Shown: positions 35,434-46,082, counted from the stretch's first letter. The stretch: DNA of 64,000 bases from Aquibacillus halophilus (GCF_009649745.1 NZ_WJNG01000007.1:310001-374000); one strand, 5' to 3'. The notes: generated by a model from the letters alone, not told the origin. Made by a program: numbers and translations.

Positions 35434-35451
35434 TATTGACCCCTCAATTCT

Positions 35452-36516
35452 TTAGATAGATTGTATTAATTGAAACATAGGAAGCATTAACGATAGATAG
35501 ATGAAAATAATTAGACCTGCCATTAATACAAAGAAAATTGGTTGAATAAGTGATAATGATGTTTTAATCTTATCTTGTATTTGATCCATTAAAAAACCAG
35601 AATAGATACTTAGATCCTTTTCTAGCGCTTGATTATTAATGTTATCCTGAAATATAGTTGATAGTTCTTTTTCAAACAATAAAAAAGACGAGAGTACCTC
35701 AGAAAGACTATAACCCTTTTCCACATCCCTAATGATGAGACTTGAGTAGTAGGATATAATCAACAATTGTGACTGACTATTTAATGTTTGAAAGGCTTCT
35801 TTTAATGTTGATCCTGCTTTTAATAAAGAACTTAAATGTAAAGAAAAGAGAAACGTTGTATTTAATCTCATAAAGCTTCTTACAATTGGTATAAAATTAT
35901 AGATTTGTATCTTTATGCGGGTTTCTAGTTTTGATTTTGCCAGTTGCCATACGAGGACAGTGAATATGATGATTAAAATACTAATTAACAAGGAATTGAA
36001 AAGGATAGTTACAACGGATATCGATAGATTTGTAATCGCGGAAGAATTGCTTATAGAGGAAAACAGCTGAAGAAACGATGGGTACACAGATGTTTTTACA
36101 AAATATAATAGAACTAGAATTAATATAAGTAATCCAAATGGGTATCTTGATGTCTGCTGGAATTTCTTCATATAATCAATTTGTTGTTTCAACATGATAC
36201 AACAATGATTTAGTGTTCCTTCTAAATCACTATTAGAATTTGAAAAATACATAAATGATACAACCTTTTCATTGAAATTTGCATGGTTTAATGCTTCATC
36301 AATCGAGGCGCCTTCAATTAAGCTGTTATATATTCGCTCGGTGTAAAAAGCCCATCTACGATCCCAATTTAATACTTCTAAAGCATGAAGGAGTGTATAT
36401 CCATTGTTAAGTAGTTGACTCAACCGATATAAAAAATTGTGTTGATCCTTTAGAGAGAGTTTCTTTTTATTTATTACCCATGTTAAAAATTTCCTTCGTT
36501 GCGAATCCATAAGCAA
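35452..36516 (-). CDS. comGB: competence pseudopilus membrane platform ComGB
   Basis: A 354-residue GspF/PilC-type polytopic protein with two T2SSF domains and hydrophobic segments near residues 125-145, 170-200 and 325-352. It anchors the ATPase ComGA to the membrane. The TTG start at 36516 has AGGAGG at a 7-base spacing, while the ATG two codons later lacks good spacing. It overlaps comGA by 50 bases. Confidence 0.92.
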   Translation of the reverse strand: MLMDSQRRKFLTWVINKKKLSLKDQHNFLYRLSQLLNNGYTLLHALEVLNWDRRWAFYTERIYNSLIEGASIDEALNHANFNEKVVSFMYFSNSNSDLEGTLNHCCIMLKQQIDYMKKFQQTSRYPFGLLILILVLLYFVKTSVYPSFLQLFSSISNSSAITNLSISVVTILFNSLLISILIIIFTVLVWQLAKSKLETRIKIQIYNFIPIVRSFMRLNTTFLFSLHLSSLLKAGSTLKEAFQTLNSQSQLLIISYYSSLIIRDVEKGYSLSEVLSSFLLFEKELSTIFQDNINNQALEKDLSIYSGFLMDQIQDKIKTSLSLIQPIFFVLMAGLIIFIYLSLMLPMFQLIQSI

Positions 36517-37483
36517 AGGCTTTCCTCCTTAATTGGTCAAAGGAATAAAAGTCATTATTCATTGTTATTGATCCATTACTAATTACCTGTTGTAGAGATT
36601 GGTTGTCTAAAAGCTCCAAAATAGCTGCTCTTGATGGGAGAAAATCATTCGTTTTAATGGGTAGTAGTTGAAGAGATGCAACTGCAATTAAGCTTTGCTC
36701 AAGGTCTGTTTTTTTAATTCCCATCTCCAATAGTCGATGAATGGTTCCAACGGCATCTTTTGCGTGGAGAGTGCTTAAAACGAGGTGACCGGTGTACGAA
36801 GCGTGGAATGCAAAATGAGCCGTTTCTCTGTCACGAATTTCACCCACCATTAAAATATCCGGATCGTGTCGAAGTGCCGCTTTTAAACCAGCATTGTAAC
36901 TAATTCCAGCCCGTTCATTAACCTGCACTTGAAGAATGTTACTCATTTCCTTTTCGATAGGGTCTTCAAGGGTAATGGTTTGGAAGGATTGTTCTTGTAA
37001 TAAAGACTGAAGTAGTGCATACAGAGTTGTCGTTTTGCCACTTCCAGTTGGTCCAGTAAACAAAATAATACCTGCTCGTTTGGAAATCCAACTTTTTATT
37101 TTTGTTAGTTGGTTTGGAAACAGAAAAAGTTGTTCAAGTTGGCGGGCTTCATTTTGAGGTAGAATTCTAATCGCCAGACTTTCAGATATGTTCAGGGGAA
37201 GAGTAGAAAGGCGTAGTGAGAATTGCAAGTGGTGTGTTTGAAACGAAATGGTACCATGTTGGGGTTTTCGCTTTTCACCGATGTCCATACCAGAGGAAAA
37301 TTTATAATAAGCTAACAATGTTTCAAATTGTTTTTGGGGTATATTTTGATGAATGATCCTCTTTCCATGGACTCTAAAGTAGATTTCTGTTTTATGGGTG
37401 GATGGACAAAAGTGAATGTCGGACGCAGTGGCTTGAATAGCGGATAGAAGAAGATTTTTCGAGAAAATTGCAGCGGGATTCAA
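36467..37483 (-). CDS. comGA: competence pseudopilus ATPase ComGA
   Basis: A 338-residue GspE-type ATPase that powers pseudopilus assembly. TASDIHF at the N terminus, Walker A GPTGSGKTT, Asp box (ITLEDPIE), Walker B DILMVGEIRD and the His box LSTLHAKDAVG are all present; the tetracysteine zinc motif of GspE is absent, as in ComGA. I chose TTG at 37483, 9 bases after AAGAGGTG, since the in-frame GTG at 37495 is part of that site. First gene of the operon. I could not identify a convincing ComK box in the short gap to aroK. Confidence 0.93.
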   Translation of the reverse strand: MNPAAIFSKNLLLSAIQATASDIHFCPSTHKTEIYFRVHGKRIIHQNIPQKQFETLLAYYKFSSGMDIGEKRKPQHGTISFQTHHLQFSLRLSTLPLNISESLAIRILPQNEARQLEQLFLFPNQLTKIKSWISKRAGIILFTGPTGSGKTTTLYALLQSLLQEQSFQTITLEDPIEKEMSNILQVQVNERAGISYNAGLKAALRHDPDILMVGEIRDRETAHFAFHASYTGHLVLSTLHAKDAVGTIHRLLEMGIKKTDLEQSLIAVASLQLLPIKTNDFLPSRAAILELLDNQSLQQVISNGSITMNNDFYSFDQLRRKAFAYGFATKEIFNMGNK

Positions 37484-37608
37484 CCTAAATATCACCTCTT
37501 TTCTAGTTCATGGTACAATATTCGACAGTGAGTTACAAAAAACCTTCAAAGAAAATAAAAAATTTTATTGAAGTTTTAAATTAAGGTAAAAGTTGGGAGG
37601 ATAAAAAA

Positions 37609-38112
37609 GTGAAATCAATTTTTCTAATTGGATTTATGGGTAGTGGAAAATCAAGTGTAGCTCAGCATTTAGCAAACAGGTTAAATTTTCAATTAAAGGA
37701 TATGGATAGCATCATTGAGTCGGAGTATAATACTAAGATTTCAGCCATTTTCGAACGAGAAGGAGAAGCTACTTTTCGGAACTATGAAACAGCCTTATTG
37801 AAAAAGTTACCGGTTGAAAATGCAATAATCTCTACTGGTGGAGGGGTTGTTGAAAGAGAGGAAAATATAGTCTGGATGAAAGAACATGGATTAGTTGTCT
37901 ATTTAGAAACTTCATGGAAAGAAATTGTAACACGTTTAAAAAACGACACCTTAAGACCCCTATGGAATCAGAAAGGAAACGATAAAAAGGAATTATATAA
38001 CAGTAGATTGATGAAGTATAGTGAAGTTTCATTACATACTGTACGGACGGACCGCAGGCTACCAGAAGATATTGCAAGTGAGATTTATCGACTGGTCCAG
38101 CAAAAATATTAA
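37609..38112 (+). CDS. aroK: Shikimate kinase
   Basis: A 167-residue P-loop kinase that phosphorylates shikimate at O3 in the chorismate pathway. Walker A GFMGSGKSS is at residues 7-15, substrate residues in DMDSIIE and FRNYE, STGGGVV, and the lid Arg in LRPLW. The GTG start follows TGGGAGG. It is divergent from comGA with 125 bases between them. The window also encodes AroQ of the same pathway. Confidence 0.93.
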   Translation: MKSIFLIGFMGSGKSSVAQHLANRLNFQLKDMDSIIESEYNTKISAIFEREGEATFRNYETALLKKLPVENAIISTGGGVVEREENIVWMKEHGLVVYLETSWKEIVTRLKNDTLRPLWNQKGNDKKELYNSRLMKYSEVSLHTVRTDRRLPEDIASEIYRLVQQKY

Positions 38113-38231
38113 TCGACGATGTTTTATATTTTTTTTAGTCTATAGTGTCGATGAAATCCTAACACCGATAATATGAATAACCTGAATTATTATGGTTAAA
38201 CTAGACATATATACTAGTTGAGGTGATATCT

Positions 38232-38411
38232 ATGTCTGGTAATGACTATGTTAAGTTTATGACACAAGAGATTGTTAAATATATGGATACTCCACATGAA
38301 GAACGAAAAAAGAAAAAAAATCAACGAAGTAACAACAAAAATACTTTTTCCGGTCGTTGGTTTGGATTGTTACCATTCGCTTTTAAATTATTAGTTAAAA
38401 AGAAAAAGTAA
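38232..38411 (+). CDS. yqzE: YqzE family small basic protein
   Basis: A 59-residue protein: acidic-amphipathic N-terminal half (NDYVKFMTQEIVKYM), a stretch of lysines and arginines (about 28-40), a short hydrophobic segment and a lysine tail. It matches YqzE, which in B. subtilis lies at the comG locus. The in-frame GTG at 38223 is part of the GAGGTG ribosome site, so ATG 38232 is the start. Function unknown. Confidence 0.8.
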   Translation: MSGNDYVKFMTQEIVKYMDTPHEERKKKKNQRSNNKNTFSGRWFGLLPFAFKLLVKKKK

Positions 38412-38448
38412 TAGCAGGCATCCATTTCCGTGGACCTGCTATTTTTTT
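38410..38448 (+). terminator. terminator of yqzE
   Basis: AATAGCAGG (38410-38418) pairs with CCTGCTATT (38435-38443), with an inner TCCA/TGGA, followed by a T run. Confidence 0.82.
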
Positions 38449-38506
38449 CTTTTTATGGACTAATTATTTTTATCGGGCTATTTTACCCTAAAATTGCTAA
38501 TATATT

Positions 38507-39328
38507 TCACTGTAAATGCTCATTTATGATTCGTATAGAAGAAGCATGAGACAAGTAGAAAATCCCTCCGTTAACCACCTCGATATTTATTTGAGGCTTA
38601 AATCTATTTTTTAAGTCTATAAGTTCCTGATCTTTTCTACTTATCAAATCAGGATGATCATCATTAACATTCTCATAAAAATGTTCTAATAATTTTTGTT
38701 CTTCCTCTAGATGATGCCAAGATTCCTGTGCCCAGGTATGATCGATATCTTGGAGGTAGTTCTCAATATATTGGATTATTCTTTGATATCCACTCTTAAG
38801 GCGAATAAGGGGAGTAATTGTGTAACAAAAATCCGGGATGGAAGACTGTAAGGATAACACCTCTAGTTCGTCCATAATTTGAGTAATCATTGCTCCATTA
38901 ATTAACTGTAATCCCATTGATTTAATCTCATCTTTCTTGTGTTTACCTGTGTAGCTAATTCTAATATTTAGAACCAACCACGGAACAAGTGGCGTTCTTA
39001 ATTCTGTTGTAACTCGTTCAAAGATTTTTGTGAATTTCCCTTGTGAAATAAGAGTGTTAAAAATTTGGTGAAGTCTAGGACTACCAAAATGAACCCATTC
39101 CCCTTCTTCATCCCGACGGTTTGGGTTTGTAATGAAGGAAACTTTCATTGGCTCTCCTGGGTATCCTAGTGTTTTTACGTACTGCCAGTAAAATGGTCGG
39201 TTCATCAGTAATTCATCCATTTTATCGGTTAACTGAATACTCAATTTCCCATTATAATTTTCAATTATGTCACATTGATTTGCGGTGAAGTAATCTGTTA
39301 AGAAATCATGAAGATTCTCGAGTGCCAT
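38507..39328 (-). CDS. yqhG: YqhG family protein
   Basis: A 273-residue cytosolic protein of unknown function that matches YqhG in size and in being paired with the YqhH helicase. There is no recognisable catalytic motif. The N terminus (LHDFLTDYFTANQC) and YTGKHKKDEIKSMGLQLINGAM are its most family-like parts. The ATG follows GAGGAGGCG and is one base after the yqhH stop, so the pair is probably translationally coupled and may act together. Confidence 0.82.
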   Translation of the reverse strand: MALENLHDFLTDYFTANQCDIIENYNGKLSIQLTDKMDELLMNRPFYWQYVKTLGYPGEPMKVSFITNPNRRDEEGEWVHFGSPRLHQIFNTLISQGKFTKIFERVTTELRTPLVPWLVLNIRISYTGKHKKDEIKSMGLQLINGAMITQIMDELEVLSLQSSIPDFCYTITPLIRLKSGYQRIIQYIENYLQDIDHTWAQESWHHLEEEQKLLEHFYENVNDDHPDLISRKDQELIDLKNRFKPQINIEVVNGGIFYLSHASSIRIINEHLQ

Positions 39329-39329
39329 T

Positions 39330-40979
39330 TCACGCCTCCTCTGCTTGCTGTTCCTGTGCGTAAGAAATAACGGAAGAAAGGTTTTCTAGTTTTATTTTCA
39401 CTTCTCCGTCAGTTGAGGATTCTTTGAAAATTGTTTCTATTTCTTTTTCAACATCACCAATCTCGAGTTCAGATAATATGGCATCTAAATTCCCAACAAC
39501 CCGTTCGAAGAGCTTGATTTTTTCATATAATAAATTCATAACATGTTCTTCCATCGTATTTTTAATAGCAAAATTGTATATATTTACATCATATTCTTGG
39601 CCATACCTGTGAATTCTACCAATTCGTTGCTCTAGTCGCATCGGATTCCATGGTAGATCATAATTAATCATGTTATTACAAAATTGCAGGTTAATTCCTT
39701 CGCCCCCAGCTTCTGTGGCTATTAAAACTTGAACTTTATCTTGAAATAATTGTCTCATCCAATCTTTTTTCCCACGCTTAAACCCTCCTCTAAAAGGAAC
39801 GGAGGAAATTCCGTGTTGTTGTAGATACCATTGCAGATATAGCTGGGTTGCGCGGTATTCGGTGAATATAATAAATTTTTCATCTGTGTCTTTAATTAAT
39901 TCAATTATTTTAAGGGCTTTTGCATGATGTGGAAGCTGTTCGATTTGTTTCATTAAATTTTCGTAATCTAATCGGTTAGCAATCTCCCTATCTTGATTTA
40001 GCAACTTCTTTATTGATAAATAGCAAGCTTCCCTAGAAGAGCATAGCTCCCGTGTATAAGTTATTGAAGAAAAATTAGGTGACTCGGTCGAAATTCTAGT
40101 TAGTTCCTCATACGTTTGTTGTTCATCATCTGTAAAATCAATCCAAACGGTTTCTACATTTCGTTTTGTCCAATCAATCCCTGTATCTTCTCTACGATTG
40201 CGCACCATTACTTTTTGAATCAGTTGTTTTAAGTGTGCATCATTAAACAAATTGTTTCGGTCTTTACCAAACTGTTTAGTAAATTCTTCATAGTTACCTA
40301 AGTGTCCTGGTTTTAAAATAGAGACAAGGTTGAAGATATCAATTAGCTTATTCTGTACTGGTGTAGCAGTTAATAACAAACAGTATTTTTTCTTCAATGA
40401 CCGTACAAATTCGTAATTCTTTGTTTTATGATTCTTAAGTTTGTGTGCTTCGTCTATTAACACAAAGTCATACTCTTGTTCCAAAATAATATCTCTATGC
40501 GGAGGTCGCTTTGCTGTATCGATAGAGGTAACAACGATGTTCTGTTGGTCCCATACTGGCCTTCTTCTCTGGGATAGTGCTGGTATATAAAATTTTTGAC
40601 TTAATTCATTTACCCATTGGTTTACTAATGATGCTGGCACAAGGATTAATGCCTTTTTAACCAGGCCTCGTATCATATATTCCTTTAAAATTAACCCAGC
40701 TTCAATAGTTTTCCCAAGACCAACTTCGTCTGCAAGAATTCCTCTTCCATTCATTTCTTCAACTACTTGTTGAGCGCATTCTAGTTGATGTTGTAGAAAT
40801 GTCACATGTGGTAAGCGTTTAGGAGCTGTTAATCCTTTAAACTCCGGAGTTGTTGTTGCTACGGCGGATCGGTATGACATTCTAAATAGTTGCCAAGAGC
40901 TAAAAGATCCTTCGTTTTCTATTCTTGAATTAAATTCTTCAATAAACTCTTGGTCACGATTCAATTGAATGTTCATCAT
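39330..40979 (-). CDS. yqhH: SNF2-family helicase YqhH
   Basis: A 549-residue SNF2/RapA-like ATPase. Motif I LADEVGLGKTIEAGLIL is near residue 80, motif II DEAHKLKN near 175, motif III LLTATPVQN, motif V LIATEAGGEGINLQ and motif VI QRIGRIHRYGQ. Such proteins move along double-stranded DNA and remodel bound proteins, for example RNA polymerase; the target of YqhH is not established. The start follows AAAGGTGAG. It forms an operon with yqhG. Confidence 0.9.
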   Translation of the reverse strand: MMNIQLNRDQEFIEEFNSRIENEGSFSSWQLFRMSYRSAVATTTPEFKGLTAPKRLPHVTFLQHQLECAQQVVEEMNGRGILADEVGLGKTIEAGLILKEYMIRGLVKKALILVPASLVNQWVNELSQKFYIPALSQRRRPVWDQQNIVVTSIDTAKRPPHRDIILEQEYDFVLIDEAHKLKNHKTKNYEFVRSLKKKYCLLLTATPVQNKLIDIFNLVSILKPGHLGNYEEFTKQFGKDRNNLFNDAHLKQLIQKVMVRNRREDTGIDWTKRNVETVWIDFTDDEQQTYEELTRISTESPNFSSITYTRELCSSREACYLSIKKLLNQDREIANRLDYENLMKQIEQLPHHAKALKIIELIKDTDEKFIIFTEYRATQLYLQWYLQQHGISSVPFRGGFKRGKKDWMRQLFQDKVQVLIATEAGGEGINLQFCNNMINYDLPWNPMRLEQRIGRIHRYGQEYDVNIYNFAIKNTMEEHVMNLLYEKIKLFERVVGNLDAILSELEIGDVEKEIETIFKESSTDGEVKIKLENLSSVISYAQEQQAEEA

Positions 40980-41023
40980 AACTCACCTTTCAAAAATTAA
41001 TTTTTATCAACAAACAAAATTCA

Positions 41024-41053
41024 TTCACATAGACAGATGCGCTATGATATAAT
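41024..41053 (+). promoter_or_regulatory. promoter of the glycine riboswitch-gcv operon
   Basis: TTCACA (41024-41029), an 18-base spacer and a perfect TATAAT (41048-41053), giving a leader of about 365 bases before gcvT. Confidence 0.6.
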
Positions 41054-41154
41054 GATTTTGATTTGTTACATATTTGTTACATGAATTTAGAAAAAAGTAG
41101 ATAATGAACTGATAAAAAGTAGTATGCCCATGTTTAAACAATTTAAAATTAGCG

Positions 41155-41391
41155 AATGATTTCATGAGGAGAGACTACTTATGTAGCGCCGAAGGAGCAA
41201 GCGAAACCCGCGAATCTCTCAGGCAAAAAGACTCTTGAATGACGCAACTCTGGAGAATGTTTATTTGTTACTGTAAACTACCCAAGAAGCATGCTAGTGT
41301 GATTATCGTTTTTAATAATTACTCTTTGCGAAACTTTCTGGTACAAGGACAGAGAATTCACTTAATTTTGGTGGATTCTCTGTTTTTTTTT
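41155..41391 (+). promoter_or_regulatory. tandem glycine riboswitch with terminator
   Basis: Two glycine aptamers precede gcvT. Aptamer 1 (about 41168-41256) has the conserved GGAGAGAC, GCGCCGAAGGAGCAA, GAATCTCTCAGGCAAAA and ACGCAACTCTGGAGA blocks. Aptamer 2 (about 41260-41355) has a divergent core ending AAACTTTCTGG and GGACAGAGA. The expression platform is a 13-bp terminator stem (41349-41361 with 41371-41383) followed by T residues. Glycine binding should prevent the terminator and turn on the gcv genes. Confidence 0.93.
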
Positions 41392-41425
41392 ATTATCTTA
41401 TAAAAGATTGGAGTTGTTTGATCAG

Positions 41426-42532
41426 ATGTCCGAATTGAAGCGAACACCACTTTATCCGGAATATAAAAAACTGGGTGCCAAAACGATTGATTTTGGTGGT
41501 TGGGATATGCCAGTTCAATTTTCTAGCATAAAGCAAGAACACTATGCAACGAGAGAATATTTAGGGTTATTTGATGTGTCACATATGGGTGAAATTTTAG
41601 TCCAAGGAGAGGCAAGTGAATCGTTTTTGCAAAGCGTACTAACAAATGACATTGCCAAGCTCACTCCTAAAAAGGCGCAGTACACAATGATGTGTTATGA
41701 AAATGGCGGAACCGTAGACGATTTAATTGTTTATATGCTTGAGGAGAATAAATATCTACTCGTTGTCAATGCCTCCAACATAGAAAAAGACTTTGAGTGG
41801 TTGTTAAAACACCAAATAAATGGCGTATCGATCACGAATTGTTCAGAGGATTTTGTGCAATTGGCTATCCAAGGTCCTAAAGCAGAACAGGTACTACAGA
41901 CAATATCCAACATAGATCTATCTCAAATAAAGTTTTTTGGCTTTGAAAGTCCTGTTAGGTTTGACGGAATCGATGCTAATGCAATTGTCGCTCGTACAGG
42001 ATATACCGGAGAAGATGGCTTTGAAGTCTATGTTCCATCTGAGGTCGGAAGACAGCTATGGACGTCGTTAATAAGTGCTGGAGAAGAAGCAGGCATTCAG
42101 CCAGTTGGCCTGGGTGCTCGAGATACTTTAAGATTTGAAGCAACCTTAGCCTTGTATGGTCAAGAGCTTAGTGAATCAATATCTCCAATTGAAGCGGGTT
42201 TAGGATTTGCTGTTAAGACAGAGAAAGACTCGGATTTCATTGGAAAAAATGTACTGAAACAACAAAAAGAGAATGGTACGGAGCGTAAGTTAGTCGGAAT
42301 AGAAATGATTGATAAGGGAATTCCTCGCAGTGGTTATGAAGTGTTTTTAGGGGAAGAGCAAGTAGGTTTTGTTACAACAGGAACACAATCTCCAACTTTG
42401 GAAAAAAATATTGGTCTCGCATTAATTCGTACAGAAGCTGCGAAATTAGGCACCAAACTTTATGTTCAGGTAAGGAAACGAAGGCTTAAAGCTGAAGTTG
42501 TATCAACACCATTTTATAAGCGATCTAAATAA
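41426..42532 (+). CDS. gcvT: Glycine cleavage system T protein (aminomethyltransferase)
   Basis: A 368-residue enzyme that moves the methylene group of glycine from lipoyl-GcvH to tetrahydrofolate, releasing ammonia. The start [10 protein letters not shown] matches the family, with [32 protein letters not shown] and GLGARDTLR all present. The start is uncertain: the in-frame TTG at 41408 and ATG 41426 are possible, and GGAG at 41410 is 12 bases from the ATG. Glycine riboswitch upstream; gcvPA follows by 21 bases. Confidence 0.94.
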   Translation: MSELKRTPLYPEYKKLGAKTIDFGGWDMPVQFSSIKQEHYATREYLGLFDVSHMGEILVQGEASESFLQSVLTNDIAKLTPKKAQYTMMCYENGGTVDDLIVYMLEENKYLLVVNASNIEKDFEWLLKHQINGVSITNCSEDFVQLAIQGPKAEQVLQTISNIDLSQIKFFGFESPVRFDGIDANAIVARTGYTGEDGFEVYVPSEVGRQLWTSLISAGEEAGIQPVGLGARDTLRFEATLALYGQELSESISPIEAGLGFAVKTEKDSDFIGKNVLKQQKENGTERKLVGIEMIDKGIPRSGYEVFLGEEQVGFVTTGTQSPTLEKNIGLALIRTEAAKLGTKLYVQVRKRRLKAEVVSTPFYKRSK

Positions 42533-42553
42533 TTCACTGTGAGGAGGGAAATC

Positions 42554-43900
42554 ATGGAATTTCGCTATTTACCCATGACTGATGGAGATAAAAAAGAGAT
42601 GCTGAATAAGATTGGCATTAGTTCAACAGAAGAATTGTTTTCTGATATTCCTGATCAAGTTAGACTAAAACAGGAATTAAATCTTAAAAAGCCATTAAGT
42701 GAGCCACAATTGATGAAGGAATTAACAAACTTATCAAAGAAAAATAGTAGTACTAAAACACATACATCATTTTTAGGTGCAGGAGTTTATGATCACTACA
42801 TCCCGTCTATAGTTGATCACATTATCTCCCGATCTGAATTTTATACTGCTTATACTCCATATCAACCTGAAATATCACAGGGTGAATTGCAAGCTATCTT
42901 TGAATTTCAGACAATGATTTGCGAATTAACTGGAATGGATGTTGCCAATTCGTCTATGTATGATGGAGCGACAGCTCTTGCTGAGGCAACAAATTTAAGT
43001 GCTGCTCAAACAAAAAGAAAAAAAGTACTAGTATCTAAATCTGTTCACCCTGAATCTAGAGCGGTTATTGAGTCCTATTCTAAAGGCCAAAGGTTAGAAG
43101 TGGTTGAAATTGACCATAAAAACGGAATTACAGACGTAGACAAACTAATGAAAGAAATCGATGAGGATACTGCTAGTGTTGTACTTCAATATCCTAACTT
43201 TTTCGGACAAATTGAGCCGTTGGAAGAAGTTCAGAAGTTATTAGCTGAACAGAAAACAATGCTAATTGTTTCTAGTAACCCGTTAGCTCTTGGTTACTTG
43301 ACTCCACCAGGCGAATTCGGCGCTGATATTGTTGTGGGTGATACGCAGGTTTTTGGTATCCCTTCTCAATACGGAGGTCCTCACTGCGGTTATTTTGCCA
43401 CAACCAAAAAATTAATGCGAAAGGTACCGGGAAGATTAGTAGGTCAAACAGTTGACGAAGAGGGAAGAAGAGGTTTCGTTTTGACATTACAAGCTAGAGA
43501 ACAACATATCAGGAGGGATAAGGCAACTTCTAATATCTGTTCGAATCAAGCATTAAATGCGCTTGCTTCCTCTGTGGCAATGAGTTCTCTGGGTAAACAA
43601 GGTATTAAGAAAATGGCTTGGTTAAACATGCAAAAGGCTTATCACATGAAACAACAATTAAATAAGTCTGATATTCCAGTAGTTTTTACTGGGGCACTAT
43701 TTAATGAGTTAGTGATCGATGTAAACCATTCAGTAAAAGAAGTCAACGAAAAGCTTTTAGAAAAAGGTTTTATTGGCGGATATGATTTAGAACAGGTTGA
43801 TTCACATTTAAAAGGTAAAATGCTAATTGCCGTCACAGAAATTCGTACTAAAAAAGAAATTGATCAATTTGTCGAGAAAGTGGTGGATATCCGTGGCTAA
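42554..43900 (+). CDS. gcvPA: Glycine dehydrogenase (decarboxylating) subunit 1, GcvPA
   Basis: A 448-residue N-terminal half of the split glycine decarboxylase, which with GcvPB decarboxylates glycine onto lipoyl-GcvH. Typical segments are [32 protein letters not shown] and [16 protein letters not shown] 42554 follows GAGGAGGG. It overlaps gcvPB by eight bases. GcvH is not in this window. Confidence 0.95.
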   Translation: MEFRYLPMTDGDKKEMLNKIGISSTEELFSDIPDQVRLKQELNLKKPLSEPQLMKELTNLSKKNSSTKTHTSFLGAGVYDHYIPSIVDHIISRSEFYTAYTPYQPEISQGELQAIFEFQTMICELTGMDVANSSMYDGATALAEATNLSAAQTKRKKVLVSKSVHPESRAVIESYSKGQRLEVVEIDHKNGITDVDKLMKEIDEDTASVVLQYPNFFGQIEPLEEVQKLLAEQKTMLIVSSNPLALGYLTPPGEFGADIVVGDTQVFGIPSQYGGPHCGYFATTKKLMRKVPGRLVGQTVDEEGRRGFVLTLQAREQHIRRDKATSNICSNQALNALASSVAMSSLGKQGIKKMAWLNMQKAYHMKQQLNKSDIPVVFTGALFNELVIDVNHSVKEVNEKLLEKGFIGGYDLEQVDSHLKGKMLIAVTEIRTKKEIDQFVEKVVDIRG

Positions 43901-45350
43901 TCAAAACTTCCCATTAATATTTGAGCATAGTAAGCGGGGTAGAACGAGCTATAGCCTCCCAGAAATTGATGTTCCGGAAACAGATTTATCTAACGAGATT
44001 GAATCTACCTATATAAGGCGAAGCGAACCTGATTTACCTGAAGTAAGTGAATTAGAAATTATTAGACATTATACCGGATTATCAACTCGGAACTATGGTG
44101 TGGATTCAGGTTTTTACCCTTTAGGTTCTTGTACTATGAAATATAATCCCAAAATGAATGAAGATGTTGCAAGACTAGAAGGGTTTAGTCATATTCACCC
44201 TTATCAAGATACAAAAACAGTTCAGGGGGCGCTTGAAGTTATGTATGACCTGCAAACATCGTTAGCAGAAATAACTGGAATGCATGAAGTATCCCTTCAA
44301 CCAGCCGCTGGTGCCCATGGCGAATGGACTGGTCTAATGATGATTCGTGCTTTTCATGAGGCCAATGGCGATTTGAACCGCACCAAAGTGATTGTTCCCG
44401 ACTCGGCCCATGGTACAAATCCAGCATCTGCAACAGTGGCTGGATTTGAGGCTGTTACTGTAAAAACCAACGAACGTGGTCTTGTTGATTTAGAAGATTT
44501 AATAAGAGTGGTAGGAAGCGATACCGCAGCGCTTATGTTAACGAATCCAAACACTTTAGGCTTGTTTGAAGAACAAATTTTAGAAATGGCACAAATTGTT
44601 CATAGTGCTGGTGGAAAACTTTACTATGACGGTGCTAATCTAAATGCAATTATGGGCTATACACGACCAGGAGATATGGGGTTTGACGTTGTCCATTTAA
44701 ATTTACACAAAACATTTACTGGCCCACATGGTGGTGGCGGCCCTGGATCTGGTCCTGTTGGTGTATCTGAAGATCTAGCTAAATTTCTACCAAAACCAGT
44801 TCTTTGTAAACAGGAAAATCAATATGTGTTTGATTTTGACCGACCAGATTCAATTGGTAGAGTAAAACCGTATTACGGCAATTTTGGAATTAATCTTAGA
44901 GCTTACACCTACATTCGTACAATGGGAGCGGAAGGACTTAAGAAGGTAAGTGAGTATGCTGTATTAAATGCAAACTACATGATGCGGTGCCTTCAGGAAG
45001 AGTTCGTTTTACCTTACCCACAGCATTGCAAACATGAGTTTGTTCTCTCTGGAAAAACACAGAAAAAATTAGGAGTTCGTACCTTGGACATTGCCAAGCG
45101 TTTATTAGATTTTGGTTACCATCCTCCAACAATCTACTTCCCCCTCAATGTAGAGGAAGCATTAATGATTGAACCAACTGAGACAGAATCAAAGGAAACG
45201 CTAGATGGATTCGTAGAGACGATGATTCATATTGCTAAAGAGGCGAAAGATAATCCTGAAATTGTTCAAGAAGCGCCTCATACAACCATTGTAAAACGTA
45301 TGGATGAGACAAAGGCAGCTAGAAATCCTATATTGCGTTATTACAAATAA
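43893..45350 (+). CDS. gcvPB: Glycine dehydrogenase (decarboxylating) subunit 2, GcvPB
   Basis: A 485-residue PLP-dependent half of glycine decarboxylase. The PLP lysine lies in [17 protein letters not shown], with [12 protein letters not shown] and [11 protein letters not shown] also conserved. The GTG start at 43893 gives the expected N terminus ([16 protein letters not shown]) and lies inside the gcvPA end, so translation is coupled. Confidence 0.95.
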   Translation: MANQNFPLIFEHSKRGRTSYSLPEIDVPETDLSNEIESTYIRRSEPDLPEVSELEIIRHYTGLSTRNYGVDSGFYPLGSCTMKYNPKMNEDVARLEGFSHIHPYQDTKTVQGALEVMYDLQTSLAEITGMHEVSLQPAAGAHGEWTGLMMIRAFHEANGDLNRTKVIVPDSAHGTNPASATVAGFEAVTVKTNERGLVDLEDLIRVVGSDTAALMLTNPNTLGLFEEQILEMAQIVHSAGGKLYYDGANLNAIMGYTRPGDMGFDVVHLNLHKTFTGPHGGGGPGSGPVGVSEDLAKFLPKPVLCKQENQYVFDFDRPDSIGRVKPYYGNFGINLRAYTYIRTMGAEGLKKVSEYAVLNANYMMRCLQEEFVLPYPQHCKHEFVLSGKTQKKLGVRTLDIAKRLLDFGYHPPTIYFPLNVEEALMIEPTETESKETLDGFVETMIHIAKEAKDNPEIVQEAPHTTIVKRMDETKAARNPILRYYK

Positions 45351-45351
45351 T

Positions 45352-45391
45352 AAAAAAACAATCCCTTTTAGTTCAGGGATTGTTTTTTTAT
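45352..45391. terminator. bidirectional terminator, gcvPB / yqhL
   Basis: A perfect 15-bp stem (45352-45366 with 45375-45389) with A7 and T7 flanks lies between convergent genes. Confidence 0.9.
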
Positions 45392-45783
45392 TAATATTGA
45401 GATTTTTTTGATTGTTTAATCTTACCGCCCCACTTTTTAAATCCACCTTTTAAGTGGTTTAGGTCTTTATAGCCTTTTTTATTTAGTAACATAGCTGCTC
45501 TCATTGAACGTGCTCCACTTTGACAATATAGATATACTGGTTGATCTTTTCTAAGTTCTTTAATTCGTTGTCTCATCTGTGACAAAGGAATGTTTCTCGC
45601 ACCAAGTATATGTCCACCGTCAAATTCCTTTTGTTCTCGGACATCGATAAGTTGAGCTTTACGATAGCCTTCACGGAATTCTTCTTCAGATAAAGTTGTT
45701 AATACTTTTTTCTGTTTAAAGTATCTATACAAGCTAAATAGTATAAAAGCTATCGTTATTGCTATTAGAAAACCTAGTTCCAT
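45391..45783 (-). CDS. yqhL: membrane-anchored rhodanese-like protein YqhL
   Basis: A 130-residue protein with an N-terminal membrane helix (residues 2-20) and a rhodanese domain (about 35-125). The active-site loop CQSGARS carries the persulfide-accepting Cys. It could transfer sulfur at the membrane. Location after gcvPB matches B. subtilis yqhL. Confidence 0.88.
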   Translation of the reverse strand: MELGFLIAITIAFILFSLYRYFKQKKVLTTLSEEEFREGYRKAQLIDVREQKEFDGGHILGARNIPLSQMRQRIKELRKDQPVYLYCQSGARSMRAAMLLNKKGYKDLNHLKGGFKKWGGKIKQSKKSQY

Positions 45784-46082
45784 TATTTGTTTCCCCCAAT
45801 TTCATAATCTTTCATTTATCTATTATATTGATGATTATATCATTTTTCAAAGTATTTTACCTTAAAAAAAGAGTGTCTAATAATTACAATTTAAATTTCT
45901 GTTATTTTTTTGTATTTTTTTGTAAAAAAAGAAAGAATCTTGTTTCTTATTAAATATAAAATTGCAAACTAAAGAAATTGTGGTTTACGGTAAAAAACTA
46001 TATTTTATCTATTATTTACTCTTAATATCTAACAATAATATAGTTTTTATAAGTTTGACAAATTTATCGCAAAGTGCCCTAT
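45784..46082. other. AT-rich intergenic region upstream of nrdJ
   Basis: The yqhL-nrdJ gap is 450 bases and very AT-rich. It holds TTGACA at 46055-46060 (a plausible -35 of nrdJ, though the -10 at a normal distance is poor) and the NrdR boxes described separately. I see no ORF, no cobalamin riboswitch and no lipM gene. Confidence 0.5.

Noticed and set aside
37484-37608. possible ComK box between comGA and aroK
   Set aside because: AAAA and TTTT tracts are present, but no pair of A4-N5-T4 boxes at the required spacing could be found.
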